35,767 nt of DNA from a virus: positions 1 through 35,767 of the IMG/VR virus record IMGVR_UViG_3300028388_003128; one strand, written 5' to 3'. Of this stretch, positions 18,801 through 24,381 are shown in pieces (within the stretch, counting starts at the first letter, position 1; each line of letters opens with the position of its first letter). Made by a program: the position numbers and the translations under genes. Under the pieces are notes generated by a model. That model saw only the letters and a list, made by a program, of their open reading frames with translations. It ran no database searches and was not told where the DNA came from.

Positions 18801-19427
18801 AAGACAGGGCTGGAGTTCGGCTGGCAGATGGAAGACATCGAAGAGTCGATGCGCTACGCCACTGGCCGCCAGCGCCGCCAGTTGATGCAGCAGAGAGAGC
18901 GTGCCACGGTCCGCTACGGCATGTCGATGGGACAACTCGACACCCAGGAAGACCGTCTTGAGCAGCGGAGACAGTGGGAAGAAGAGGATCACGAGATTGC
19001 TCTGGAGCACCATGAGCAAAACGTTGAGTGGCAGTTGCGGCGCATGGAACTTGCCGCCGAGCACCACGAGTTGTCAATGGAGCTCCAAGAGGAAAGACTC
19101 CAGGCCAGCCGGGACTACTTCACTGAGGGCAATCGGCTACAGGACGAGGCCCGCGATCGGCAGCGTGACTATTGGCGAGAGAACCACGACAACCAACGTG
19201 CTGCTATCACTGCGGCCCAGGCGCACGCACAGGCGATCAATGAGTACCAGACGGCGATGGAGGGTGCTGCAGAAGCCCAGGCCCTCATTACCGGGGAAAT
19301 GGAGCGGGTGTTTGCCGCGGATGGCCCCATCGATGAGGGTATGAGCGAGATCGTGTTAGCCGCTGCCGATCTCCTTGCGCTTGCCCTGCAGATCAGGAAC
19401 GTGGTCGGCGGCAACTTAATACGTTAG
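9828..19427 (+). CDS. Giant tape-measure protein with RNA polymerase-like and zinc-metallopeptidase modules
   Basis: The 3,199-residue protein likely sets tail length and is carried in the tail lumen. I choose ATG 9828 (GAGAGGGAG just upstream) rather than ATG 9792. Order of parts: Cys4 zinc motif (C7, C10, C27, C30); Pro-rich low-complexity linker (about 45-130); RNA polymerase-like region (about 230-1090); HELGH zincin (H1413-H1417, probable third ligand E1460); helical region with degenerate repeats (about 1940-2220); Gly-rich hydrophobic segment (about 2430-2515), typical of tape measures that contact membrane; coiled-coil, Gln/Glu/Arg-rich C-terminus (about 2880-3160). It follows the frameshifting chaperones and precedes tail-tip genes, so the tape-measure role is secure. 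The enzymatic modules are inferred from motifs. It is one uninterrupted frame, so it may be cleaved later, perhaps by its own peptidase. Confidence 0.85.
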   Translation: MPQSMPCSWCGGSGRLPEHSKVQGGVCKRCAGTGIDPGPGEPNALRWDGTAWVENIQPSAARPQTGGQEPPEASPFGPKWEPPEQVPWEQEPPGGVEEAFGSSVSPGSAPPEWSGPSVGRPAGAEAAVPDLGEEELFLRARGLGLSPTNIEEMLRGVSNRTRKQQWEWLQRKVVEQRGKPPLSALPSGKPGAPQMSQTAWSQYSESGRRSFELSIPVGEFNPFKPVEPQLAPGHVVLSSSPKHQLPLEKVIGATPWVVEEGKVYTGLEKPSQMPKRIKQMMSRYEQIFVAGKEIVEAPWRAGPEARGPERGQIMNVAYLFGPALPEGQSLISKEHERAWQERTVTEKIPRDFDPALAEVGTTWGKGESLQLFEGHKGIRSGDWTQHELTDIGVIDPLERMSPRERARLEARAAEGKAKLPDPYIQATLRREIDLSRGVGWSSHTAKDLLIRGDIEALLGEPGFDIVKSGGARDVMGLAYDVAGALTPRQYEQIFGEKRPELWSQVARRITQKLTGEELYEKLSPQQEAALYELSGTKSASAIERARYGMESSVLSMEEREVPRNVARRAPALPGGYRYFQMPGRILSAGQVEAFRKAGWLSGEPEALGGGRYRADVMRPGLALPTFTMLTRAGSFEHGRPMVSKHTLGHFQEYASQSRVAESMYTKFIAEGAETQQHLEAMVGAHIATTGHGLKPEQRTKMTTARLTALFTRAEQSVLKAYEGTDPSDIPIGVKQRALIDAIPEEWGALEFEGADRSYFFANPKHIPKVSDVIEDQEHTFSLRSSLATLIQAKAAGDEDEYQEQLQDTHERFSLALSSEKFKQRFSGVTPRSLWAGPAGGSYANMPEEVYLPTRIAARAAGIDLRNDAEYERFKSWFEATGEISNEYSKQFGYTPSSKGPAPRMPVVAWREPTTMGRMTSQQVYTARWIGAHPMETYREANLPIFSAEAAMEMGGDYDKDDYYIAALTGLPMPDAKMLRARVEKGARMHPAGELERQEEKMMEAPGSIQSLKGLQEYLQVRGSSKGVPLREAIEMFGERAGRGMQMGVGFNLLNEMKLASMSPEATEAAERLGGVMYQYGQDYRPWEKYMKSLSQLRNFGSSFYGKAPTAMMSGAANIAMGLAYERTNTGAQVLGVSGAAALFAVPGEEEEVRGIIERGDAEELTNYVTGGGDTDGPEALKRILTWAENSTIGRVAFGRVSAKMALNEGTDITPELTRIGFGMLAVSAMGRRKQEVDLIDYLQAVEDWESVADRPHPSIDLQKLGFWSPRKQAAFQAELSFDQPGSPERPSVRMSIEEKEAAYLRSVEEQYGSIQQLTGSVSKEFWTEGAGQALISSMRPWQQEAVANTLYGRVTHEQLRGLREIVSTPPEKWGEDWESRYGPGNLGGYDPSARRIHLNPEQSYSRMKYTAAHELGHHVHRAISWDQEHELYRSYQKALESQENLPNLGLRKYSIQNFQEFVADTYMVNTLAPERVRESLGEFIGTPLDKLFDIKGKADINRAFTDASEQDALLEEEEVEHLRNIEKSFGNVEEFQFQMATAEDQMARNAILSKVEDPFSRPLQAPMEKVYHGKQLEPERLEPEGGFADYYARIPIDQAEYLQAIDELYGGKEGMERAYYASAGSPEGVLQFHEVLRAKVEQIRQDMPTPQQEAAMAPPEPTAPMSPLVQQAFELIEQSPIKMERTPQTRHMLSQMPQAERPTRQALNLLAKQGAGQEEYAQYAQELYRRTGILVMQAAGLEGEPGELSHAYLPSSLTVSGSKPIWTPPDYESVITEYGEGAKPGGIYEGPEGGTYKRLPEVGLATAKEMGELWKMYYPEWQARAGERLAAGEGLIKPDVPLTENLLKAHSKLTRFMFEARERGVYDEIREASETGAELSDRAATLARLEQQVTQTEEFAGFGKQVMVPMLEQRLGELLGKYPGEEEPALADQWRSRSRVGRQDVLTAYAEGRISREVATGHLLKGTGRMLPTAEEKQALTGLTYARGTYADLSIPVERALAHIKTGGTVPEDPRDLARREAARRVLGRMAGGPTREYVETLGRYAKTGALPPDQLEAYAAATGVYGAKSWVRDIATLQEGDPASARRLLDLSPIGMRDKRGGGELTGAQAAAMTPDQERELRRAKLLETRRDVAFKNIQEWFTGGLPGEELVKRAGAYVAHGTLSASEGQAIAALTGVSGSGTLMQKIGTAAGKMPEVAAQLAERGVVGRQAVEQEGAPTLTPFQEEYMSNFIDSVEKLTPKFQELAETTSSLNEVEQRRYSAIQSWQTQLEEFSKKFPETQLGQRAGQMAGQMGQIVGSPQFQANLAQQAAAEAIGAGGFDVPARQGFLQRMRPTGRGIFSGDLGQLAWGMFNMQRVWRYTGGQIGNLMQDYAGYVGGQQQAMASIGIGEGYTGITADVLRSQASMSRMRLGLGEAAWENWGWVPRMMGGQGGLPEATPLGRLGTGLLGTLGVPMTGALGANVINRLALSGGPGAGLLGKMAGALGGASRVLGPVGLALSGIQVGNIAGGGIARWMANRWPDRFQVVDESRGLPDVLTDVAAGGVSIARDVMTGVLAPALSGFSNLAYQAGNEGPARRRQSLAQRMWEGGPLEQRFSQLVGRLQDMGEPGGAAPSEEQERFESVEERLLSRFDMISPEDAPSLISGYIQMTGRMPGQISGGDIEAIGRLGQLAPAVQQQTLEQGAAVARAAGVQMGSAEMPDWMEWYYGLNPTERAERQRVVSAVNPLVERFKEMGGEMPALDMRTMGQAQATRLGRLARNDPYIVSRAAAAGPMTVTQTGVFGGQERQYQEQGQVPAFMQALEVGQNMQFQTGLGIGSTTMLPLTQMIGAPGTPQLALPMLQQLQGLGPAFFNQQGGQIALSTGEKANITLGGLMGLKQATRLENIAYQQKGFERQFTQLNAQAAYQQDMWGIEDRQTALQRGYQMQQFGFQEQQMDISDWYFKAGQALSREQLLGQADWTKASMGRAHERRQIRFDWQAEDIAFQGAKTGLEFGWQMEDIEESMRYATGRQRRQLMQQRERATVRYGMSMGQLDTQEDRLEQRRQWEEEDHEIALEHHEQNVEWQLRRMELAAEHHELSMELQEERLQASRDYFTEGNRLQDEARDRQRDYWRENHDNQRAAITAAQAHAQAINEYQTAMEGAAEAQALITGEMERVFAADGPIDEGMSEIVLAAADLLALALQIRNVVGGNLIR
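9846..9929 (+). other. N-terminal Cys4 zinc-binding motif of the tape-measure protein
   Basis: Two CxxCxGxG-type half sites, CSWCGGSG and CKRCAGTG, are separated by 16 residues. They would bind one zinc in the manner of DnaJ-type or zinc-ribbon knuckles. The rest of the protein has no J domain, so this is not a DnaJ. It could serve protein or nucleic-acid contact. Such a motif is uncommon at the start of a tape measure. Confidence 0.6.
10740..13110 (+). other. Candidate two-barrel (DPBB) RNA polymerase module within the tape measure
   Basis: Seen in order, with residue numbers from ATG 9828: GQIMNVAYLFGP (311-322) and SLISKE (329-334), which resemble beta-subunit GQN.lVAf.pw...ED.i.iSe. HTAKDLL (443-449) stands where beta has HGNKGVV, keeping the second active-site Lys (K446). 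DVAGALTPRQYEQIFG (480-495) resembles beta GVPSRMNIGQvlE..LG. FKQRFSGVTPRSLWAGP (821-837), then LP..IAARA, resembles beta-prime RfRqnLlGKRVDySgRSVI..GP...LP..mA. VVAWREPT (906-913) matches vLLNRAPT, keeping the substrate-contact Arg (R910). GGDYDKDDYYI (954-964) stands at NADFDGDqmav, keeping three Asp at i, i+2, i+4 (D956, D958, D960) but with Lys for Gly. GVGFNLLNEM...LGGVMYQYGQDY (1047-1083) resembles the post-catalytic region of QDE-1/RdRP-type enzymes. The first beta Lys of GDKMAGRHGNKG is not conserved. Inference by eye only. Confidence 0.6.
13940..14260 (+). other. HExxH zincin domain within the tape measure
   Basis: YDPSARRIHLNPEQSYSRM is followed by YTAAHELGHHVHRA, where H1413, E1414 and H1417 form HELGH (14064-14078). 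Downstream, NFQEFVADTY supplies a Glu (E1460) 43 residues after the second His, which fits a gluzincin-type third ligand. Strand-HExxH helix-Glu helix is the usual order. Possible roles are self-cleavage of the polyprotein, or local processing of host or virion proteins during ejection. The motif is clear; activity and target are inferred. Confidence 0.65.
17115..17395 (+). other. Gly-rich hydrophobic segment of the tape measure
   Basis: The encoded stretch (about residues 2430-2520) is a run of Gly/Ala/Leu/Val (for example LGRLGTGLLGTLGVPMTGAL and GLLGKMAGALGGASRVLGPV) with almost no charge. Such segments in tape measures are thought to insert in the host membrane during DNA entry. It separates the polymerase/protease-bearing N-terminal two thirds from the coiled-coil C-terminus. 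Confidence 0.65.
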
Positions 19428-19434
19428 GATAGAA

Positions 19435-19860
19435 ATGGCTACACAAGATCACATCCATCTACAAAAGCAAGACGACCGTCCGTGGGCAGTGGACGGGGTC
19501 CCGGACAACACCTACAGTGTTGTTTTCCCGAAGGCCGGGTACAAGCCAAAGGTCTACACCCTAACGGAGGTAGCCCTTGATGGCACCGTTCATCTGCATC
19601 AGCTTGTGGACTCGGGCAGTGTTAGTGTGATCCGCCACGACAACTACAGTCCGCAGTTGAACGTGTCCGCTGCTGAGCTCGCGCAGTTGATCGACGACCT
19701 GGGCAAGAAGGTTGATTTTGTGCCCAACGATCACAACGCCGTGGGTATAGACTCCTCTGCCTACATCATAGAGATGGTAATGAGCGAGCTCAAGCTCGAG
19801 GAAATGGATCCTGGGCTCTGCAACTATCTCGTGACGGTGGAACTGGAGGCCCTTGGATGA
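19435..19860 (+). CDS. Hypothetical tail protein after tape measure
   Basis: The 141-residue protein is acidic with mixed strands (DRPWAVDGVPDNTYSVVFPKAGYKPKVYTL; GSVSVIRHDNYSPQLNVS) and a helical centre (AAELAQLIDDLGKKV). It sits seven bases after the tape-measure stop and overlaps the next, very large tail gene by ATGA, so it belongs to the tail operon. Position equals that of small distal-tail or tape-measure-adjacent proteins in siphophages. I recognise no family and no catalytic motif. Confidence 0.55.
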   Translation: MATQDHIHLQKQDDRPWAVDGVPDNTYSVVFPKAGYKPKVYTLTEVALDGTVHLHQLVDSGSVSVIRHDNYSPQLNVSAAELAQLIDDLGKKVDFVPNDHNAVGIDSSAYIIEMVMSELKLEEMDPGLCNYLVTVELEALG

Positions 19861-22800
19861 TCACGACCGGTCTTGCTGACTGGACTGCTGGCGATCTCAG
19901 CTATCTGCAGACAAGCGGTGCGTATGGCAAGCTCACATATCAGCTAGAGCTCCAGCGGTATGCCCCCGTCTGGCAAGAGGTTGAGGCAGAGCCCGCGCTC
20001 AGAGTTGGGAGCGTTTCCAAGACCTTCGATATGTGTGCGACTTCCACGCACCTTGTCAGGGCCTGGCTTGACACGGTTGACCAGAAGGTATACTCCCAGT
20101 ACGCTGTGCCTAGTGGGGCTAGTACAACGTGGAATGACATCTCTACAATCAACATGGCTAGCGATCTTGCTATCTCTCTCTGCGCAGACGGGTCCCGTGT
20201 CTACCTATTCTCCGCTGCCAGCAACTACATCTTCTACCGTTATACCGACGACGTGACTGGTGCCTGGTCCTACGGTCATCTCGTGCAGGCCGGGTTCACG
20301 GAGGCGATCGAGGCCGTGGCTGCAGTCTCCCCCACCCGTGTGCATGCTGTCATCGAGACAGCTCAGGGGAACCACGAGCTCCGCGTCTATGAGTACATCG
20401 ATAGCGCCTGGGTCGAGACGGCGAGCCACATCAAGTGGCCGCTGCCCTTCGATCCAAACAGCTTTGACGCCATCACGCTCGATAGTGGCGATGACGTGAT
20501 CGTGATGGCAGTTGATCTTCCCCCATTGCTCGGCAAGCGCCTCGATGGCCTGCAGCTAGCCTGGGAGTCCACTCGGGTGCAGGCTATTGTCTCGTTCATC
20601 TTTGACGTGGGTACTGGAACGGCATCCGACGATTGCTGGTCGGACTACTACCATTATGACGTGATAGACAAGACAGGCCTGTGGACTCGTCTATATCCAC
20701 GGCTGTCGAAGTACGACGATATGGTCTTCATGACCTACTACCGCGGGTTTGGTACAGATTGGGACAACAACTATGTGGCGTGTGCCAGGACAAAGGACGG
20801 TGTGAACTGGGAGATGCCCGCCCCCTTCAAGGTGGGGATGCAGTGTCCGGCTAAGGTGGAGTTCTTTGGTGACTGGGTATACCTGGGCGCCTACAACTGG
20901 CTCCAGGCAGCAGAGCGGACGGCTTTCTTTGGCACGCCTGCATCGACTGAGTGTGAAGACATCTCGAGCCACGTGAGGCAGTACTCATCTCGTGTTGTTC
21001 AAACCCGTGAGACTGGCGTCAGCCTGTCGAACGTTGACGATGTGCTTCGCGGTGCTGGCAAGTTGCTTGCCGATCGTTATGCCAAGCAGGCAGTGTTCAA
21101 GCTTGGGTACTGGGAGGGTACGTCACAGCGGCGCGGGCAGATCTTTGTTGGCGATGTTGTCCAGGTATCCAGATCGCGCAGTACACCGACCGATGGCCTT
21201 GATCTCAAGATCGACGGGCGGCTCAATCTCCTGAACCGCATCATGTCCGAGGGGGCGCACGAGTGGCCATCGCAGCAGATCGGTGGCGATAACTTCTGGG
21301 ATTCGACAGAGACTGGGTATGGCGGCCTCAAGCACTGGGCACCAGAGGCAGGGCGCTGGACAAACTCTGAGGACGCGGAGGTGTTCGAGCTCTACCTTGG
21401 CTGCGACAACGACGAGGGCGTGGGATTCAGCACCATTGCCACGGACCTGTTCATTGGACAGGCAAGTGGCTCGTTTCAGGTGAATGAGGACAACAAGGGT
21501 GAGTACGCAGGGATCTGTTTCTGGGCACATGACAAGCTGCACCTGTGGTACGCCGCCTACTTTGCGGACGACGATGTGATCAAGCTGTGCCGCCGCACTC
21601 CTGACGATGACGACGAGCCAGTTGATGTAGTGAAGGCCACAAGCCCTGTGCTCGGCTGGTCTACCGGAACAGAGTACTTCATGAAGGTGATCCTGAACTA
21701 TGCCGAGATCAAGGTATTCACCTCTACAGATATCACGGCTAATGGGTGGACAGAGCGGATCAGCTACGAGCGCGCAGCGATTGACGACACTGTTTCTGAC
21801 GAGGGGATCTCGATGATCAGCGGCCGCGTCGGGTATCTGGGGATGGGCTACAACCCTAACCCGGAGTACACTCCTACACCGATAGATCCGATACCGGATC
21901 CAACGCCCGATCCAGTTGATCCCTGGGAGGGGGCACCACAAGCTGCAATCGCGTGGAACGAGGGTGAGATCTGCTGGACTGAGAACATTATGGAGACGGA
22001 CGTGGTCTGGTCCAAGATGGGCTCGGTCGGAGACGGGGACTTCAACGGTGCCATCAAGGACGTGAAGATGGTCATGACCAGTGACGAGTCGTGTGGTCTT
22101 TGGGTTGTCACGGGGGTTGGCGTATACTACAACGATCACGCGCTGACTGGCGGGACTAGCTTTAACGGCATGCTGGATCAGGCAACCTACTTGGGGATGT
22201 CGGATCCACCGGGTGCAACATTTGAAGGATGTGCCATTGATCACAGCAATCCGGACTTTGTCATCGTTGGCGTCAGCCACGGCGACAGGGGTGGCGCCGC
22301 ACTCGGATGGGGCTGTGCGGCATACACTGGCGCGTTTGCCTACTCAAGTGACCGTGGCAGCGGCTGGGCTGCATCGTCTATGCCATCTGATTGCGATGCC
22401 CACCGCACGTCCAGGGGGTATACGAGCAATACCGTGACCGGCCTCCTTGGCGTGGGCAGTGATGGCGTGATTCAGTGTTTCAGGTATGGCGGCTCGTCTT
22501 CGGCGGCAAGGAAGTTCGTCCTATCCAGTGACGGCGGCGCGTCCTTCGTGCACGCGAACGATAACTACTGGGGCTGGCAGCCAGGAAAGATCCCGCCTAC
22601 CACTGCTGTATTGATCAAGCCGCCCATTGGCGAGGGTTATGCGTACTCTATAAACTGGACTGGCAGTGACAACTATCCCTACACAATAGTCGGCGGTGAT
22701 GCTGGAACGAAGATCTTGCCGACCGGCTATTCTGTTGGCTCAGCCGTTGGCGGTGGTAGTGGCGTGCGGGGCATGACTTGTGACCCGTATGAGCCGTCCA

Positions 22801-23090
22801 AGTTGTGGGGAACCTTCTCCAGCGGGGGCCAGTGGCATTTGCTCAAATCAACCGACAGTGGTGCGTCGTGGTCTGTCGTCAAATCAAACGCGGGATACGG
22901 AGCCCCGGAGGTCTGGCCTGGCAACACACAGTATTTGTTCAACATTGTTGGGACTGTCGGCGAGCGGTCCTCAAATGGTGGCTCTACGTGGGCCAGCATT
23001 GCAGGGGATTGGGTTGCCAAGGTGGGCGCCTGGACTGGCGGGTACAACCGGGCGATCATACTACTTCCAAGGATAGGTGCCAATGAGTGA
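19857..23090 (+). CDS. Large tail-tip/distal tail protein with beta-propeller (Asp-box) and ConA-like domains
   Basis: The 1,077-residue protein has a beta-rich N-terminal half with a propeller-like pattern (FRYTDDVTGAW; RTKDGVNWEMP). A tail-type middle (ISSHVRQYSSRVVQTRETGV, then GRLNLLNRIMSEG) follows, and then a LamG/ConA-like section (about 515-660, GSFQVNEDNKGEYAGICFW; MKVILNYAEIKVF). A Pro/Asp linker (PTPIDPIPDPTPDPVDP) leads to a C-terminal region with four Asp-box motifs: SSDRGSGW (830), SSDGGASF (890), STDSGASW (998) and SSNGGSTW (1038). Asp-boxes mark BNR/sialidase-type propellers, common in glycan-binding or glycan-cleaving proteins. It is likely part of the distal tail that contacts host surface sugars. 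No glycosidase triad could be assigned. It overlaps both neighbouring genes by a few bases. Confidence 0.65.
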   Translation: MITTGLADWTAGDLSYLQTSGAYGKLTYQLELQRYAPVWQEVEAEPALRVGSVSKTFDMCATSTHLVRAWLDTVDQKVYSQYAVPSGASTTWNDISTINMASDLAISLCADGSRVYLFSAASNYIFYRYTDDVTGAWSYGHLVQAGFTEAIEAVAAVSPTRVHAVIETAQGNHELRVYEYIDSAWVETASHIKWPLPFDPNSFDAITLDSGDDVIVMAVDLPPLLGKRLDGLQLAWESTRVQAIVSFIFDVGTGTASDDCWSDYYHYDVIDKTGLWTRLYPRLSKYDDMVFMTYYRGFGTDWDNNYVACARTKDGVNWEMPAPFKVGMQCPAKVEFFGDWVYLGAYNWLQAAERTAFFGTPASTECEDISSHVRQYSSRVVQTRETGVSLSNVDDVLRGAGKLLADRYAKQAVFKLGYWEGTSQRRGQIFVGDVVQVSRSRSTPTDGLDLKIDGRLNLLNRIMSEGAHEWPSQQIGGDNFWDSTETGYGGLKHWAPEAGRWTNSEDAEVFELYLGCDNDEGVGFSTIATDLFIGQASGSFQVNEDNKGEYAGICFWAHDKLHLWYAAYFADDDVIKLCRRTPDDDDEPVDVVKATSPVLGWSTGTEYFMKVILNYAEIKVFTSTDITANGWTERISYERAAIDDTVSDEGISMISGRVGYLGMGYNPNPEYTPTPIDPIPDPTPDPVDPWEGAPQAAIAWNEGEICWTENIMETDVVWSKMGSVGDGDFNGAIKDVKMVMTSDESCGLWVVTGVGVYYNDHALTGGTSFNGMLDQATYLGMSDPPGATFEGCAIDHSNPDFVIVGVSHGDRGGAALGWGCAAYTGAFAYSSDRGSGWAASSMPSDCDAHRTSRGYTSNTVTGLLGVGSDGVIQCFRYGGSSSAARKFVLSSDGGASFVHANDNYWGWQPGKIPPTTAVLIKPPIGEGYAYSINWTGSDNYPYTIVGGDAGTKILPTGYSVGSAVGGGSGVRGMTCDPYEPSKLWGTFSSGGQWHLLKSTDSGASWSVVKSNAGYGAPEVWPGNTQYLFNIVGTVGERSSNGGSTWASIAGDWVAKVGAWTGGYNRAIILLPRIGANE

Positions 23091-24381
23091 TGATCCACAA
23101 CTGACCTTTGGTCAGTTCCAGGTAACAGAATACTCTCCCACCCTCACGCTCGAGGACTCGATCAAGCGATGCGTTGCACTGGCTGGCGTGACGCACGACT
23201 TTGAGTTCGACGACCTGATAAACGAGGATCTCTCGTCTGGCGACTTGAGTGCCTTCGAGTACGAATCCCTGTGGTTACTACACACTACGGCCTATGTGAA
23301 CACAGGCACGTGGTCTGTCACTGGGGGGAGATTGCGCGGAGTGGGTGATGGATCGTCGCAGCAGTTCTACATAGCCCACTGTGCAACTAGCGTTGAGCCC
23401 TCCTACGTTGTGTCATTTGAGAAGTGGTCTGTAGCTGGCGGGGTGACGGTGCTTGGTAACGAGTTTGTGATCTCCTGGGATGTATCTAGTGTGGCAATCA
23501 GCAGGATGGATCCAAACACTAGGCAGGTGGATGAGGTACTGGACACCCGCGAGGAGGTGATCAAAAACGGCGTGCAGGTGGATATCTGTGTCCAGTACCA
23601 AGGGATGAATCAGTTTGACACGATTGACTGGGTCTCCATCTCTGTCTACCAAGAGGGGCGCTGCGTGATCGGTGCCAGTGACTTCATCTACAACCCAGCG
23701 TTCGCTTCTCTGCCTGGCATCTATAAGAGATCGGGCACAGAGGATTACGACGATGTGATCGGTTTTGCCACCTTTGAGTCTTACACATCGGAGTTCGACA
23801 ACGTCCACGTCGCTGAACTGCATCGGATCAGAGAGTGGACAAGCGTTGATCCTGGTGAGAGCGTTGGCTCTGGTATGAACAGGGCGGTGGGCACAGAGCC
23901 CGTATTCTACTTCATCAGATGTGATGGCACGCTGGTTGCCTGGATCCCCGGAGATCGCGCCGTTGACTGGGCTATTCCGACTGGCCGCGGCACTCGCAAT
24001 GAGGAGCGCCAGGACCTGATGACACCGGGGCGGATCAGGATGGTCGGTGCCCACTACGAGGCCGAGTCTTGGAACGAGACAATGATGGAGCAGGCGGGGC
24101 GGCACTTGTTCGATCTCCCCAGCGATCCCAACCTCATGACCTATGACGAGGCATACGACGGGGCGGTCAGGGCTCACCGTGTCATGAGAGAGGGTGACGA
24201 CATTGAGGCTATTGAGATTCCTGCGAACCCACTCCTAGAGCCGCAAGACCGTGTGACGTACGACGGCGACGACTTGCGGGTTATGGGGATCCAGTTGACT
24301 ATCTCTGGTGTCGGGCGTGGCAGGCCCCCCATTGCAAGGATGAGCGTCGAAACACAGGAGTACATCGAGGAAGGCTCATGA
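23083..24381 (+). CDS. Tail hub / baseplate-type protein with ConA-like insertion
   Basis: The protein is about 432 residues long. ATG 23083 is preferred to GTG 23077 because AAGGATAGG lies upstream and the ATGAGTGA overlap couples it to the previous stop. The N-terminal LEDSIKRCVALAGV helix and the C-terminal pattern IEIPANPLLEPQDRVTYDGDDLRVMGIQLTI resemble hub proteins of phage tails (gp27/Tal-like 'P.L.pgD.V'). Between them lies a beta-sandwich stretch with a LamG-like feel (TGTWSVTGGRLRGVGDG...QQFYIAH; DICVQYQGMNQFDTIDWVSI). The gene precedes an OB-domain spike/fibre protein by an ATGA overlap, a common hub-spike order. Confidence 0.6.
   Translation: MSDDPQLTFGQFQVTEYSPTLTLEDSIKRCVALAGVTHDFEFDDLINEDLSSGDLSAFEYESLWLLHTTAYVNTGTWSVTGGRLRGVGDGSSQQFYIAHCATSVEPSYVVSFEKWSVAGGVTVLGNEFVISWDVSSVAISRMDPNTRQVDEVLDTREEVIKNGVQVDICVQYQGMNQFDTIDWVSISVYQEGRCVIGASDFIYNPAFASLPGIYKRSGTEDYDDVIGFATFESYTSEFDNVHVAELHRIREWTSVDPGESVGSGMNRAVGTEPVFYFIRCDGTLVAWIPGDRAVDWAIPTGRGTRNEERQDLMTPGRIRMVGAHYEAESWNETMMEQAGRHLFDLPSDPNLMTYDEAYDGAVRAHRVMREGDDIEAIEIPANPLLEPQDRVTYDGDDLRVMGIQLTISGVGRGRPPIARMSVETQEYIEEGS

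Noticed and set aside
21123-22280. Long open - strand frame (385 codons) opposite the tail-tip gene
   Set aside because: It lies antisense within a gene with clear domain content. Its product shows no recognisable fold and it has no upstream ribosome-binding site, so it is a codon-bias shadow. The same applies to 27702-28643 and 18288-19067.
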